Positions 26,331 to 35,769 of a DNA stretch of 64,000 bases are shown piece after piece. The stretch lies in NCBI RefSeq assembly GCF_001513675.1, contig NZ_CP013859.1, forward strand, positions 559,081 through 623,080, given 5' to 3'. Numbering within the stretch: the first letter of the stretch is position 1; the number at the start of each line of letters is the position of its first letter. The DNA comes from Microbacterium sp. XT11. GTDB lineage: Bacteria; Actinomycetota; Actinomycetes; Actinomycetales; Microbacteriaceae. The notes beneath the pieces are model-generated. The model saw nothing but the letters and a program-made list of their open reading frames with translations, ran no database searches and was not told the origin of the DNA. Position numbers and translations under genes: made by a program.

Positions 26331-27698
26331 ATGACGAGCACTCCGACGACTCTGTTCATCCTCGGCGCCTCGGGCGACCTCACCTCTCGGCTGCTGCTGC
26401 CGTCGCTCGCGGCGCTGCTGCAGCGCCAGCCCCAGCGGCGCATCGCAGTGCGCGGGGCAGGTACCGAGGCGTGGGACGCGAGCACCTGGCGGTCGGTTGT
26501 GTCCGACGCCTTCACGGATGCTCCGGATGCGCTCGATCGGGTGCACATCGAGGACTACGTGGCGGCCGACGTGACCGACCGCACGGCGGTGGCGTCGCTG
26601 GTCGAGTCCCTTGCTCCGGGCACCGTGCTGTACTTCGCCCTGCCGCCGGCGGTCACGAGAGCTGCCATCGAGGCGATGCAGGGATTGACGCTGCCCGAGG
26701 GCACCCTGCTGGCGATGGAGAAGCCGTTCGGCGACGACGAGGCGTCGGCGCGCGAGCTCAACGAGCGCCTGCTCGCACTCGTGCCGGAGCAGCAGGTGTT
26801 CCGCGTGGACCATTTCCTCGGCAGGTCGACGCTGCTGAACCTGCTCGGCGTGCGGCTCCCGCACCGCATCTGGGAGCCCGTGTGGTCGGCTGAGCACATC
26901 GAGTCGGTGTTCATCCGGTTCGACGAGAGCCTGGCCCTCGAAGGCAGGGCCCGTTACTACGACAAGGCGGGCGCGATGATCGACATGATCCAGAGCCACC
27001 TGCTGCAGGTGCTGGCGCTGCTGGCGATGGATCCGCCGGCGAGCCTCGATGAGCGCGATCTGCGCGATGCCAAGGCGGCCGTGCTGCGGGCGACGCACGT
27101 ACGCGGCGACGATCCCGCCGCGTCGTCGCGGCGTGCGCGGTACACGGCGGGGCGCGTCGGCGATCGCGAGCTCCCTGCGTACGTGGACGAGGAGGGCGTC
27201 GACGCCGCGCGGAACACGGAGACCCTGGCGGAGGTGACCTTCGAGGTGTCGAACGACCGGTGGGAGGGCGTGCCGTTCGTGCTCCGCTCGGGCAAGGCCC
27301 TGCGGGCGAAGCACTCGGAGGTCGTGGTGACCTTCCGTCAGGTGCGGCATCTGCCCCGTGGCCTCGCGGGCCAGCCGGCCGACGGCGGTCGCCTCACGTT
27401 CTCGCTCGGGCCGGACACCATGGTGCTCGGGCTGCACGTGACGGGCGGCGACGATCCGTTCGCGCTGCGCGACGAAGACCTCACGGCGGACCTCGGCGAG
27501 GGCCAGCGCCGCTCCTACGAGGAGGCGCTCGACGAGCTGCTCGATGGCGAGGTCGCACTGTCGGTGCGCGCCGATGAGGCGGAGGAATGCTGGCGCATCA
27601 TCCAGCCGGTGCGGGATGCGTGGGCGAAGGGCGAGGTGCCGCTGGAGGAATACGCGGCCGGGTCCCTGGGCCCGGCCTCGTGGCCGACGTCGAACTGA
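26331..27698 (+). CDS. zwf: Glucose-6-phosphate dehydrogenase homologue
   Basis: 455 residues, shorter than typical G6PDH (480-510). The NADP loop is FILGASGDLTSRLLLPSL, EKPFGDDEASA matches the conserved EKPFG.D, and VDHFLGRSTLLNLL aligns with the active-site RIDHYLGKE: the His is kept but the phosphate-contacting Lys is Arg here. VPFVLRSGKALRAK matches the later VPFYLRTGK motif. So it is either a divergent G6PDH or a paralogue with altered substrate. No opcA, gnd or transaldolase adjoins it, unlike the usual pentose-phosphate operon. Confidence 0.8.
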   Translation: MTSTPTTLFILGASGDLTSRLLLPSLAALLQRQPQRRIAVRGAGTEAWDASTWRSVVSDAFTDAPDALDRVHIEDYVAADVTDRTAVASLVESLAPGTVLYFALPPAVTRAAIEAMQGLTLPEGTLLAMEKPFGDDEASARELNERLLALVPEQQVFRVDHFLGRSTLLNLLGVRLPHRIWEPVWSAEHIESVFIRFDESLALEGRARYYDKAGAMIDMIQSHLLQVLALLAMDPPASLDERDLRDAKAAVLRATHVRGDDPAASSRRARYTAGRVGDRELPAYVDEEGVDAARNTETLAEVTFEVSNDRWEGVPFVLRSGKALRAKHSEVVVTFRQVRHLPRGLAGQPADGGRLTFSLGPDTMVLGLHVTGGDDPFALRDEDLTADLGEGQRRSYEEALDELLDGEVALSVRADEAEECWRIIQPVRDAWAKGEVPLEEYAAGSLGPASWPTSN

Positions 27699-27793
27699 CC
27701 GCGGACGCCCGCGTTCAGGCGGGGAAAGCGTCATTCCGGTATGCGGCCACTACCGCTCGTTCGTCGAGACGTTCGACCTCTTCGCACGGGTCG

Positions 27794-27799
27794 TACCGT
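27794..27799 (+). promoter_or_regulatory. -10 hexamer TACCGT of the membrane-protein gene
   Basis: TACCGT, 6 nt, GTG 27806. Confidence 0.5.
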
Positions 27800-27805
27800 C
27801 GTCCG

Positions 27806-28894
27806 GTGAGCACAATCACTCGATCCCCACGGTATGCGTCCGTTCCCGCCATGGTTTCCGTCTGGATGCTATGGCCGGTCCTGACACTCACGTTCGGCAG
27901 CCTCCCGTTCGTTGTCGTGCTGGTTCTCAGCACGGGGCGTCAGCCGGTGATCTCCGATTACTGGTCCACCGTCGCAGGGCTCGGAGGGTGGCTGTCCCCC
28001 GCGTTCACGAATGGGTTCAGCGCCATTCAGACCGTCGGCATGGTTCTCGTGGCTGTTGCCGCGTTCACCGGCCTCGCCGGAGACTGGCAGTCCGTACCTC
28101 CGCGAGCACGGCGCTTCATCCGTCCCCTTGCCGGCGTGTGCACCGTCACCATCGGCGCGATGGGAGCTCTGACACCGCTCGCTGTGGTCCACTCCCCGGC
28201 GACGGCATCCACCGCGGTGCTGCTGTGGATGTGCTGCTGGGCGGTGATGCTGTTCGGGCTCGGCGTCTCCGAGATCGCACCGCTGCGGCGACGCATGATC
28301 TTCGCGCGGGCGAGGCACGTTCGAGCTCTGCGTCTGCTCGAGCGGGACCCTCTGCCCGCGGCGCCGACGAGGCCGGAACTCGTCCTCGCGGTCGTCGCGA
28401 TCTGCGTCATCCCCGTCGTCGTCACCTACGCCGCTTGCGGGCTCGTCGCGCTCATGCTGGGATCGCTCTGGCCGCTGCAGCCGGCCATGCTCCTGCTCTC
28501 CTACTCCGGGTACGTGGCCCATCTCGGATGGCTCATCCGTGCAGATAGGACTCAGAGCACCGCGTATCGCCGACTCGGCGGGTTCATCGTGCTGATCGGG
28601 GGCGCGATCGGTGTGCTGTTCGGTCTCCCGCTGCTCGCGATCCCGCCGGCAGGTTTCGCGTTCATCATCCTGGGTCTCCTCACGGCCGTGGTCCTGTTGC
28701 TGCCGCGCATCACGACGCGCCTCTGGCCTTATCGCGTCATCTCGGCATACGCGACCAACCGTGGGAAGACCGCCATCGACGAGCAGGCTGCTCGCCTCTT
28801 CACGTGGTGGAAGGACGAGGTGAAGCGCAGCGTCGCGGCACGTCCACGCCAGGGCCTGAGAGCCAGGCTCGCCGCGTGGTTGACCGCCCCCTGA
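27806..28894 (+). CDS. Multi-pass membrane protein of unknown function
   Basis: 362 residues from GTG 27806, chosen because TACCGT ends 6 nt before it and hydrophobic sequence begins 15 residues on. About nine hydrophobic segments: WMLWPVLTLTFGSLPFVVVL, IQTVGMVLVAVAAFTGLAG, LLWMCCWAVMLFGLGVSEIA, LVLAVVAICVIPVVVTYAAC and others. A basic amphipathic tail (WWKDEVKRSVAARPRQG) is cytosolic. Somewhat lower G+C and more rare codons than neighbours. No family recognised. Confidence 0.65.
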   Translation: MSTITRSPRYASVPAMVSVWMLWPVLTLTFGSLPFVVVLVLSTGRQPVISDYWSTVAGLGGWLSPAFTNGFSAIQTVGMVLVAVAAFTGLAGDWQSVPPRARRFIRPLAGVCTVTIGAMGALTPLAVVHSPATASTAVLLWMCCWAVMLFGLGVSEIAPLRRRMIFARARHVRALRLLERDPLPAAPTRPELVLAVVAICVIPVVVTYAACGLVALMLGSLWPLQPAMLLLSYSGYVAHLGWLIRADRTQSTAYRRLGGFIVLIGGAIGVLFGLPLLAIPPAGFAFIILGLLTAVVLLLPRITTRLWPYRVISAYATNRGKTAIDEQAARLFTWWKDEVKRSVAARPRQGLRARLAAWLTAP

Positions 28895-28906
28895 TCCCGC
28901 CACCAC

Positions 28907-28942
28907 GCCGCCGCCGTTGCCGCCGCCGTTGCCGCCGCCGCT
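28907..28942 (+). repeat. CCGCCGCCGTTG microsatellite-like repeat
   Basis: Three 12-bp units of CCGCCGCCGTTG (last one diverged). It opens a 454-bp gene-free stretch (28895-29348) made almost only of repeats. Confidence 0.85.
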
Positions 28943-28985
28943 CCGGCAGCGCTTCGCCCGTGCACCCTGTGCGCTCCCGCCCGCC

Positions 28986-29150
28986 CGGTGTGCTCCTGCC
29001 CACCCTGTGCACTCCTGCCCGTGCTTCCGCCCACGCTCGCACCAACCCGGTGCACTCGCACCAACCCGGTGCACTCACGTCCCCCCGCCCGTGCTCCTGC
29101 CGCGCTCGCACCAACCCGGTATGCTCGCATCCACCCGGTGTCCAAACCGC
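28986..29150 (+). repeat. Imperfect tandem repeat of the GCACCAACCCGGTGCACTC type
   Basis: GCTCGCACCAACCCGGT or a close variant recurs at least four times, mixed with GTGCTCCTGCC units. CACCAACCCGGTG is itself a small hairpin. No coding sequence is evident on either strand. Confidence 0.8.
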
Positions 29151-29175
29151 GCGCATCGGGTACCGGGTCGACGGT

Positions 29176-29296
29176 AGGACACAGGGTCAGCGCAGGACGG
29201 AGCGCAAGCGGGGAGCGCGGGATCAGCGCAAGACAGGACACAGAATCAGCGCAAGACCCAGCGCAAGACAGGACACAGGATCAGCGCAAGACAGGC
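29176..29296 (+). repeat. Imperfect tandem repeat of GACAGGACACAGGATCAGCGCAA
   Basis: About five degenerate copies of CAGCGCAAGACAGGACACAG, period about 23 bp with deletions. It ends 50 bp before the clpB stop codon. Confidence 0.85.
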
Positions 29297-29348
29297 GCGG
29301 GGGGCGGATGCCGTGCAGCATCCGCCCCCGCGCGCGAGCGCACCGGGA

Positions 29349-31556
29349 TCAGTCGTCGAGGAGCTCGGCCTCGATCACGTCGTCGTCGAGCTGCGGGGCC
29401 GGCCCCTCGCTGGTGAGCACGAGGCCGGTGCCGTCTGCTGCCACGTCGACGCGCACGGTGTCGCCGTCGCGCACCCCGCCCGACAGCAGCGCCGTGGCGA
29501 GGCGGTTCTGCACCTCGGTCTGGATGAGCCGACGCAGCGGGCGAGCACCGAACACCGGATCGTAGCCGCGCTCGGCGAGCCACGACCGAGCATCCGGGGT
29601 CACACCGAGCGTGAGCCGGCGCTCGTGCAGCCGCTTCTGCAGCTGATCGATCGACAGCTCCACGATCTGCGCGAGGTCGTCTTCGCTGAGCGCCTGGAAC
29701 ATCACGATGTCGTCGAGACGGTTCAAGAACTCCGGCCGGAACGCCTGACGCACGAGCGCCATGACCTGCTCGCGCTTCTCGTCGGGCGACAGCACCGGGT
29801 CGATGAGGATCGGCGAGCCGATGTTCGAGGTGAGCACCAGGATGACGTTCGAGAAGTCGACCGTGCGCCCCTGCCCGTCGGTGAGTCGCCCGTCGTCGAG
29901 CACCTGCAGCAGGACGTCGAACACCTCGGGGTGCGCCTTCTCGACCTCGTCGAGCAGCACGACGCTGTAGGGGCGACGCCGCACGGCCTCGGTGAGCTGC
30001 CCGCCCTGCTCGTAGCCGATGTACCCCGGAGGGGCACCGACGAGCCGCGAGACGGAGTGCTTCTCGCCGTACTCCGACATGTCGATGCGCACCATGGCGC
30101 GCTCGTCGTCGAAGAGGAACTCGGCAAGCGCCTTCGCCAGCTCGGTCTTCCCGACACCGGTCGGGCCGAGGAACAGGAACGATCCGGTCGGGCGCCCGGG
30201 GTCGCTGATGCCGGCGCGCGAGCGCCGCACGGCATCCGACACCGCCTTCACGGCCTCCTTCTGACCGATCAGGCGCTTGCCGAGCTCGCTCTCGAGATGC
30301 AGCAGCTTCTCGCTCTCGCCCTGCAGCAGACGGCCGACCGGGATGCCGGTCCACGCCGCGATCACTGCGGCGATGTCCTCCTCGGTGACCTGCTCGTTGA
30401 CCATGCGCCCTTCCGTCGAGGCGGCAGCCTCGGCCTGCTCCGCCTCGGCGATGTCGCGCTCCAGGCGTTTGATGGTCTCGTACTCGAGCTTCGACGCAGT
30501 CGTGTAGTCGGCGTTGCGCATGGCGAGGTCGCGCTGCGTGATGGCGTCGTCGAGCTGCTTCTTCAGCTCACCGACCCGGTTGAGCCCCTGACGCTCTCTC
30601 GCCCAGCGCGCTTCGAGCTCGGCGAGCTCCTTCTCCTGCACGACGAGCTGTTCGCGCAGGGTGCTGAGGCGCTCCTTCGACGCGTCGTCCTTCTCCTTCT
30701 TGAGCGCGAGCTCCTCGAGCTTCATGCGGTCGACCTGGCGCTTGAGCTGGTCGATCTCGACGGGAGACGAGTCGATCTCCATCTTCAACCGCGACATCGA
30801 TTCATCGACGAGGTCGATCGCCTTGTCGGGCAGCTGACGCGCCGGAAGGTACCGGTTCGAGAGCGCGGCCGCGGCGACGAGCGCGCTGTCGGAGATCGTG
30901 ACACCGTGGTGCGCCTCGTAGCGGCCCTTGAGCCCGCGAAGGATCGCGATCGTGTCCTCCACCGAGGGCTCGCCGACGTAGACCTGCTGGAAGCGGCGCT
31001 CGAGCGCGGCATCCTTCTCGATGAACTCGCGGTACTCGTTGAGCGTGGTCGCGCCGATGAGGCGCAGCTCACCGCGCGCGAGCATCGGCTTGAGCATGTT
31101 GGATGCCGCGACCGATCCCTCGCCGCCGCCAGCGCCCATCAGCACGTGCAGCTCGTCGATGAACGTGATGATGCGCCCGTCGGACTCGGTGATCTCCTTG
31201 AGCACGCTCTTCAGCCGCTCCTCGAACTGGCCGCGGTACATGGCGCCGGCGACGAGTGCCGAGATGTCGAGCGAGACCAGTTCCTTGTCCTTGAGCGACT
31301 CGGCCACGTCGCCCGCGACGATGCGCTGCGCGAGGCCCTCGACGACGGCCGTCTTGCCGACGCCGGGCTCACCGATGAGCACGGGGTTGTTCTTCGTGCG
31401 GCGGGTGAGCACCTGGCTCACGCGCCGGATCTCGCTGTCCCGCCCGATCACGGGGTCGAGCTTGCCCTGGCGGGCACGGTCGGTGAGGTTGATCCCGAAC
31501 TGCTCGAGCGCGGACTGCTGTTCTTCGCTCTGCGGACTGGTCTGTGGGGTCGTCAT
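29349..31556 (-). CDS. clpB: ATP-dependent disaggregase ClpB lacking the N-domain
   Basis: Hsp100 unfoldase that resolubilises aggregates with DnaK. 735 residues against about 860 for full-length ClpB: it starts directly at the NBD1 linker ([20 protein letters not shown]), so the substrate-binding N-domain is missing. NBD1 has [13 protein letters not shown] and IIDE-type Walker B ([14 protein letters not shown]). The coiled-coil M-domain is at about 265-385, and NBD2 has [13 protein letters not shown] and [14 protein letters not shown]. No ClpP-binding IGF/L loop seen. CAGGAGG lies 4-5 nt before the ATG. A perfect HAIR box sits 63 bp upstream. Confidence 0.95.
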   Translation of the reverse strand: MTTPQTSPQSEEQQSALEQFGINLTDRARQGKLDPVIGRDSEIRRVSQVLTRRTKNNPVLIGEPGVGKTAVVEGLAQRIVAGDVAESLKDKELVSLDISALVAGAMYRGQFEERLKSVLKEITESDGRIITFIDELHVLMGAGGGEGSVAASNMLKPMLARGELRLIGATTLNEYREFIEKDAALERRFQQVYVGEPSVEDTIAILRGLKGRYEAHHGVTISDSALVAAAALSNRYLPARQLPDKAIDLVDESMSRLKMEIDSSPVEIDQLKRQVDRMKLEELALKKEKDDASKERLSTLREQLVVQEKELAELEARWARERQGLNRVGELKKQLDDAITQRDLAMRNADYTTASKLEYETIKRLERDIAEAEQAEAAASTEGRMVNEQVTEEDIAAVIAAWTGIPVGRLLQGESEKLLHLESELGKRLIGQKEAVKAVSDAVRRSRAGISDPGRPTGSFLFLGPTGVGKTELAKALAEFLFDDERAMVRIDMSEYGEKHSVSRLVGAPPGYIGYEQGGQLTEAVRRRPYSVVLLDEVEKAHPEVFDVLLQVLDDGRLTDGQGRTVDFSNVILVLTSNIGSPILIDPVLSPDEKREQVMALVRQAFRPEFLNRLDDIVMFQALSEDDLAQIVELSIDQLQKRLHERRLTLGVTPDARSWLAERGYDPVFGARPLRRLIQTEVQNRLATALLSGGVRDGDTVRVDVAADGTGLVLTSEGPAPQLDDDVIEAELLDD

Positions 31557-31618
31557 GCGTCCTCCTGAGGAGACTCCTTCTGGCCGGATGCCGGCCGCCG
31601 AGAGCGACCGGGGTAAAA

Positions 31619-31639
31619 CTTGAGTGGTCTTGACTCAAG
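31619..31639 (-). promoter_or_regulatory. HAIR element (HspR operator) of clpB
   Basis: CTTGAGT (31619-31625), 7 nt, ACTCAAG (31633-31639) is an exact match to the HspR-associated inverted repeat consensus. The minus-strand TTGAGT could serve as -35 with TACCCC 17 nt downstream as -10, so HspR would sit on the promoter. HspR/DnaK repression with heat induction is the known mode for actinobacterial clpB. Confidence 0.92.
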
Positions 31640-31786
31640 TTTACTCCGGACACGCTTCCGCCGTCAACGCAGGCCCGTTCCCGCGGGCACGCGAAGGCAC
31701 CCCCCTTCCGGCGGCACGCGAAGGGCGGGCCGGCGCGATGCCCGACCCGCCCCGAGAACGGATACCGCGACTGCTGCGGCGTGCTC

Positions 31787-33178
31787 CTACTCCGTCATCC
31801 CCCGGCGCAGCAGCCGGCCCCGCGGAGTCTCGAAGTCGACGACCTCGCCGTGCAGCCAGGTCTTCCGGACCACCCCGGCGAGCGCCTTGCCGTGATACGG
31901 CGTGAGCGGGTTCTTGTGGTGCAGCTTGGCGACGTCGACCACGTAGGCGTCGTCGGCCGCGAACACCGAGAAGTCGGCGTCGTAGCCCGGTGCGATGCGC
32001 CCCTTGCCGGTGAGCCCGGCGAACTGCGCCGGCCGCTCGCTCATCCATCCGACCACCGTCTCGAGCGAGAGTCCGCGCTGTCGCGCCTCGGTCCAGATGA
32101 GCGAAAGGCCGAGCTGCAGCGACGCCACGCCGCCCCACGCCACCGCGAAGTCGCCGTTCTCGAGGTCCTTGAGGTCGAGCGTCGACGGCGAGTGGTCCGA
32201 GACGATGAAGTCGATCGTTCCGTCTTCGAGCCCCTGCCACAACAGCTCGCGGTTGCCCGCCTCGCGGATGGGAGGGCAGCACTTGAACTGCGTGGCGCCA
32301 TGGGGGATCTCCTCGGCCGTGAGCGTGAGGTAGTGCGGGCACGTCTCGACGGTGAGCTTGAGTCCGTCCTGCTTGGCGGTGCGCAGCATGGGCAGTGCGT
32401 CCGACGACGACAGGTGCAGGATGTGCGCGCGGGCGCCGGTCCAGCGCGCCCGCTCGATGACCTCGGCGATCGCGAGGTTCTCGGCACCGCGGGGGCGCGA
32501 TGCGAGGAACTTGCCGTAGTCATCACCCTCGGGCTGCGGGGCGCGGTCGATCGCGCGGGAATCCTCCGCGTGCACGATCATGACCGAGTCGAACGATGCG
32601 AGCTCGCGCATGTCCTCCTCGAGCTCGTCGGCGTCGAGCGGAGGGAACTCGTCGACGACGGGAACCCCGCACAGCTCGACCACGCGGTCCTTGAGCTCCG
32701 CCATGCCGCCGCAGCCGAGGACGATGACCTCCGCCCTGTCGACCTCGACGGCGCGCTGTGCTTCGGCGGCGATGGCCTCGACCGCGCGTTCGGGGTCGGA
32801 TTCGAGCTCGAGCACGCCGAGTCCCGACGACCGCACGGAGGCGCAGCGGTCGTGCAGCCCGGCGAGGATCAGCCGGTCTTCGATGAGCGGCACCGTGCGG
32901 TCGAGCGTGGTGACCACCGAGTACGACCGCCCGAGGTACATCGCGGTCGACGCCGCCGCCTCGGTGATGTCGATCACCGGCACCGCCAGCAGCTCCTGCA
33001 GCCCCTCCCGCCCGTGCTCGCCGTAGCCCGCCTGGATCACGGCGTCGTACTCGCCCTCGTAGCGCACGACCTTGTCCATCACGGCGATCGCGGCGAGATA
33101 GCTCTCGACGTTGCCCTCGCAGGATTCTGCGCCGAAGTCGGGAGTGAGGCCGACGATCTCCGTGCCAGGCGATGTTTC
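31787..33178 (-). pseudogene. Chimera: Asp/Glu-type racemase fragment fused in frame to C-terminal allantoinase
   Basis: Reading right to left, homology starts at 33169 ([17 protein letters not shown]) and runs through an aspartate/glutamate/hydantoin-racemase fold ([19 protein letters not shown], then [12 protein letters not shown] with the second catalytic Cys) to GVPVVD. At GTCGAC (32651-32656) it switches without a break to allantoinase: [55 protein letters not shown], ending RRGMTE. The allantoinase lacks its first ~150 residues with the HxH metal pair and carboxylated Lys; the racemase lacks its start (no ATG, GTG or TTG between the TAG at 33191-33193 and GTG 33082). Neither half should be active. 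Confidence 0.82.
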
Positions 33179-33318
33179 GTATCGTAGAGTCTATTATCTA
33201 CTTTATGGAAACTTGGCGCAAGAGCCGAGAGAGAGCGCTGAGAATTTCGACAGCCCGCTCTCGATTTCCGACAGCCGACTCTCGCATGATGGAATGATCG
33301 CGACCGTGGAGGATTTCA

Positions 33319-34086
33319 ATGGCTGAGAGCAGGACCCCGAAGAGCGCCGGCTCCGGCGTGCAATCCGTCGAGCGCGTCTTCGAGCTCTTGGAGCTGGTGA
33401 CGGATGCCGGAGGCGACGTCACCCTCAGCGAGCTCGCGGCATCCACCGACCTGCCCCTCCCCACGATCCACCGCCTGCTGCGCACGCTCGTGTCGCTCGG
33501 CTATGCGCGGCAGCTGCCCAACCGCAGGTACGCGCTCGGACCGCGGCTCATCCGCATCGGCGAAGGCGCGTCGCGGCAGTTCGGCGCACTCGCGCGTCCG
33601 CAGCTCAAGGGCCTCGTCGATGCGCTGGGCGAGAGCGCCAACATGGCCGTGCTCGACGGGGACATGGTCGTCTACGTCGCCCAGGTGCCGTCCCAGCACT
33701 CCATGCGCATGTTCACCGAAGTGGGGCGTCGGGCGCACCTGCACGACACGGGCGTCGGCAAGGCCATCCTCGCGCAGCTGCCGGACGAGACTGTGCGCGG
33801 CATCGTGAGCAGGGCCGGGATGCCGACCCCCACGGAGTTCAGCATCGGGACGGTCCATGCGCTGCTCGCCGAGCTCGAGGTCATCCGGGAGCGCGGCTAC
33901 GCGATCGACGATCAGGAGCAGGAGATCGGCGTGCGCTGCTTCTCGATGGCCATCCCGGGTGCTCCGACTCCGACGGCCGTGTCGGTCTCGGGGCCGGTCT
34001 CGCGCGTCGACGAGCAGTTCGGCGAGCGCGCCGTCCCGCTGCTGCGTCGCGCCGCTGAGGCGATCTCGGCCGAGCTCGCCTCCTGA
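33319..34086 (+). CDS. IclR-family regulator, AllR-like
   Basis: 255 residues. The winged HTH is N-terminal (SVERVFELLELVTDAGGDVT, LSELAASTDLPLPTIHRLL) and the effector domain C-terminal, with VPSQHSMRMFTEVGRRAHLH and GVGKAILAQLP. This resembles AllR-type regulators of ureide and glyoxylate genes. GGAGG lies 6 nt before ATG 33319. It is flanked by two chimeric pseudogenes transcribed on the opposite strand, so its former targets may be those broken genes. It looks intact. Confidence 0.88.
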   Translation: MAESRTPKSAGSGVQSVERVFELLELVTDAGGDVTLSELAASTDLPLPTIHRLLRTLVSLGYARQLPNRRYALGPRLIRIGEGASRQFGALARPQLKGLVDALGESANMAVLDGDMVVYVAQVPSQHSMRMFTEVGRRAHLHDTGVGKAILAQLPDETVRGIVSRAGMPTPTEFSIGTVHALLAELEVIRERGYAIDDQEQEIGVRCFSMAIPGAPTPTAVSVSGPVSRVDEQFGERAVPLLRRAAEAISAELAS

Positions 34087-34096
34087 TCGGTTCGCG

Positions 34097-34126
34097 CTTC
34101 GTCTCGTCGCTGCGCTCCTCGCTCAG
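34097..34126 (+). repeat. 30-bp dispersed repeat, intergenic copy
   Basis: 29 of 30 identical to 8847-8876. It lies 11 bp after the IclR stop. The rest of the gap (34127-34298) holds imperfect repeats around CCCCTGTGCCCCAGGC but no gene. Confidence 0.8.
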
Positions 34127-34298
34127 CGACCGGACACCCTGACTCTCCCCGCTGACTCTGCGCCTGCGCGGAGCCCTGTGACCGGGCCCCTGTTCCCCAG
34201 GCATGCGCCTATGCCCCCACCCCTGCGCGCGGACCCCTGTGCCCCAGGCCCGCGCCCGGCCCGCGAGCGGGCGACGCTCACGGGCCGGGCGCTTCGGG

Positions 34299-35690
34299 CT
34301 ACTCCGCGTCGGAACCGCTCGTGCCGGCGTTGACGTCGAGCAGCCGGTACCTCTCCGCAGCCTGCGCGGACACGGCGGCGTCGATCTGCCCCCGCCGGGC
34401 GAGCAGCTGCAGCGCACGCACCGTGATCGACGGACCGTCGATCTTGAAGAAGCGCCGGGCAGCGGCGCGCGTGTCCGAGAAGCCGAAGCCGTCGGCGCCG
34501 AGCGTGGCCCAGTCGTTCGGCACGAACTGCCGCACCTGGTCTGGGAGGCCCTTGGCGTAGTCGCTCACCGCGACGATCGGGCCCGTCGACCCCGCGAGCT
34601 GCGAGACGAGGAACGGCGTCCTCGCCCCGCGCCCGAGGAACTCGGCATCCTCGGCGGCGACGGCATCCCGCCGCAGCTCGGTCCACGAGGTCACCGACCA
34701 CACGTCCGCGGCGACGCCCCAGTCGTCGCGCAGCAGCTGCTGCGCTTCGAGCGCCCAGGTCACGCCGATGCCCGACGCGAGCAGGTGCGTCTGCGGACCG
34801 TCGACGGCCGAGAGGCGATGGATGCCGCCCAGGATCCCGTCGACGTCGACGCCCTCGGGCTCCGCGGGCTGCATGATCGGCTCGTTGTAGACCATGAGGT
34901 TGTAGATCACGTCGCGGTCGTCGGAGTCGGGTCCGTACATGCGCTCGAGTCCCGCGCGCATGATGTGGCCGATCTCGTAGCCGTAGGCGGGGTCGTAGGT
35001 GACGACGGCGGGGTTGGTCGCGGCGAGCAGCGCAGAGAGCTTGCCCGTCATGCCCATCGACACGGTGATCGCCGACTGCTCGCGGAGCACCGGGTGGCTC
35101 GTCCCGACGGTGGGTCCGTCGATCGGTCCGGGGAGCCCGGCGGCCCGGCTGGAGATGACCAGACGAGCACGAGGTTAGGCCATCGCCTCGCGGTCGGCCG
35201 ACATCCCTGTGTCCCGACGGAAGTCGCCGCTGCCGAACGCGAGGCGGAAGGCGCCCTTGGCCCGCGCGATCTCCGTGGCGTTGTCCAGGCCGATCGCCGA
35301 CTCCACGAGCGCGACGACGGGGACCGTGGCGCCGAGTCTGTTGAACGTGTCCATGACCTGGCCGCCGGACTCGGTCTTCGCGAGCATGACTCCGCGCAGT
35401 CCCGGTGCCGAGCGCAAGGCCTCGATGTCGACGGCCCAGTGCTCGCTCGCCGCGTCGTTGATGCGCACCCACGCGCTGCCGCCGGTGCTGAGCCAGTCGA
35501 CCACGCTCTGGCGCGCCTCGTCCTTGCGGCTGGCGTCGACCGCGTCCTCGACGTCGAGCACGACGGCGTCGGCCGGCGATGCGGCTGCGTCGTCGAAGGT
35601 CTCCGGACGGGTCGCCGCAACAAGGAGCCACGAGCGGGCGAGCTCCGGCGCGATCTCGCGCGAGGTTCGGGGCGGCAGAGGAGCGTTCAT
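34299..35690 (-). pseudogene. Chimera: CitE/HpcH-like lyase with ochre codon fused in frame to C-terminal AceE
   Basis: From ATG 35688-35690 a CitE-type lyase (ADAVVLDVEDAVDASRKDEA, GVMLAKTESGGQVMD, VALVESAIGL) reads to REAMA, then TAA at 35175-35177 where Tyr is expected. The same frame continues as CitE (PRARLVISSRAAGLPGPIDG, then GMTGKL). Near 35031-35042 it becomes homodimeric pyruvate dehydrogenase E1: LLAATNPAVVTYDPAYGYE, LMVYNEPIMQPAEPEGV, VWSVTSWTELRRDAV, LGADGFGFSDTRAAARRFF. Only about the last 245 of ~900 AceE residues remain. So a deletion fusion plus a nonsense mutation; a complete aceE must exist elsewhere. Confidence 0.82.
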
Positions 35691-35699
35691 CGTTCTTTC

Positions 35700-35735
35700 C
35701 GTTTCGTGGAATCTGATTTTTACGTTACGAAAAAG
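35700..35735 (-). promoter_or_regulatory. Upstream region of the CitE chimera resembling that of the racemase chimera
   Basis: A+T-rich stretch with TTACGTTACGAAAA (plus strand, around 35721-35735) and TTCGTGGAATC. The other chimera is preceded on the minus strand by CTACGATACGAAAC (complement of about 33175-33188) and GTTTCCATAAA. The shared TACG(A/T)TACGAAA word and TTCCA halves could be IclR sites, but orientation relative to each gene differs, so this is weak. Confidence 0.25.
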
Positions 35736-35769
35736 ATACTCCGGTGGCACGCGCGCGCCAGCGACTCCT

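Noticed and set aside
34087..34298. Possible gene between IclR and the AceE remnant
   Set aside because: Only repeats and open frames without starts or recognisable sequence.
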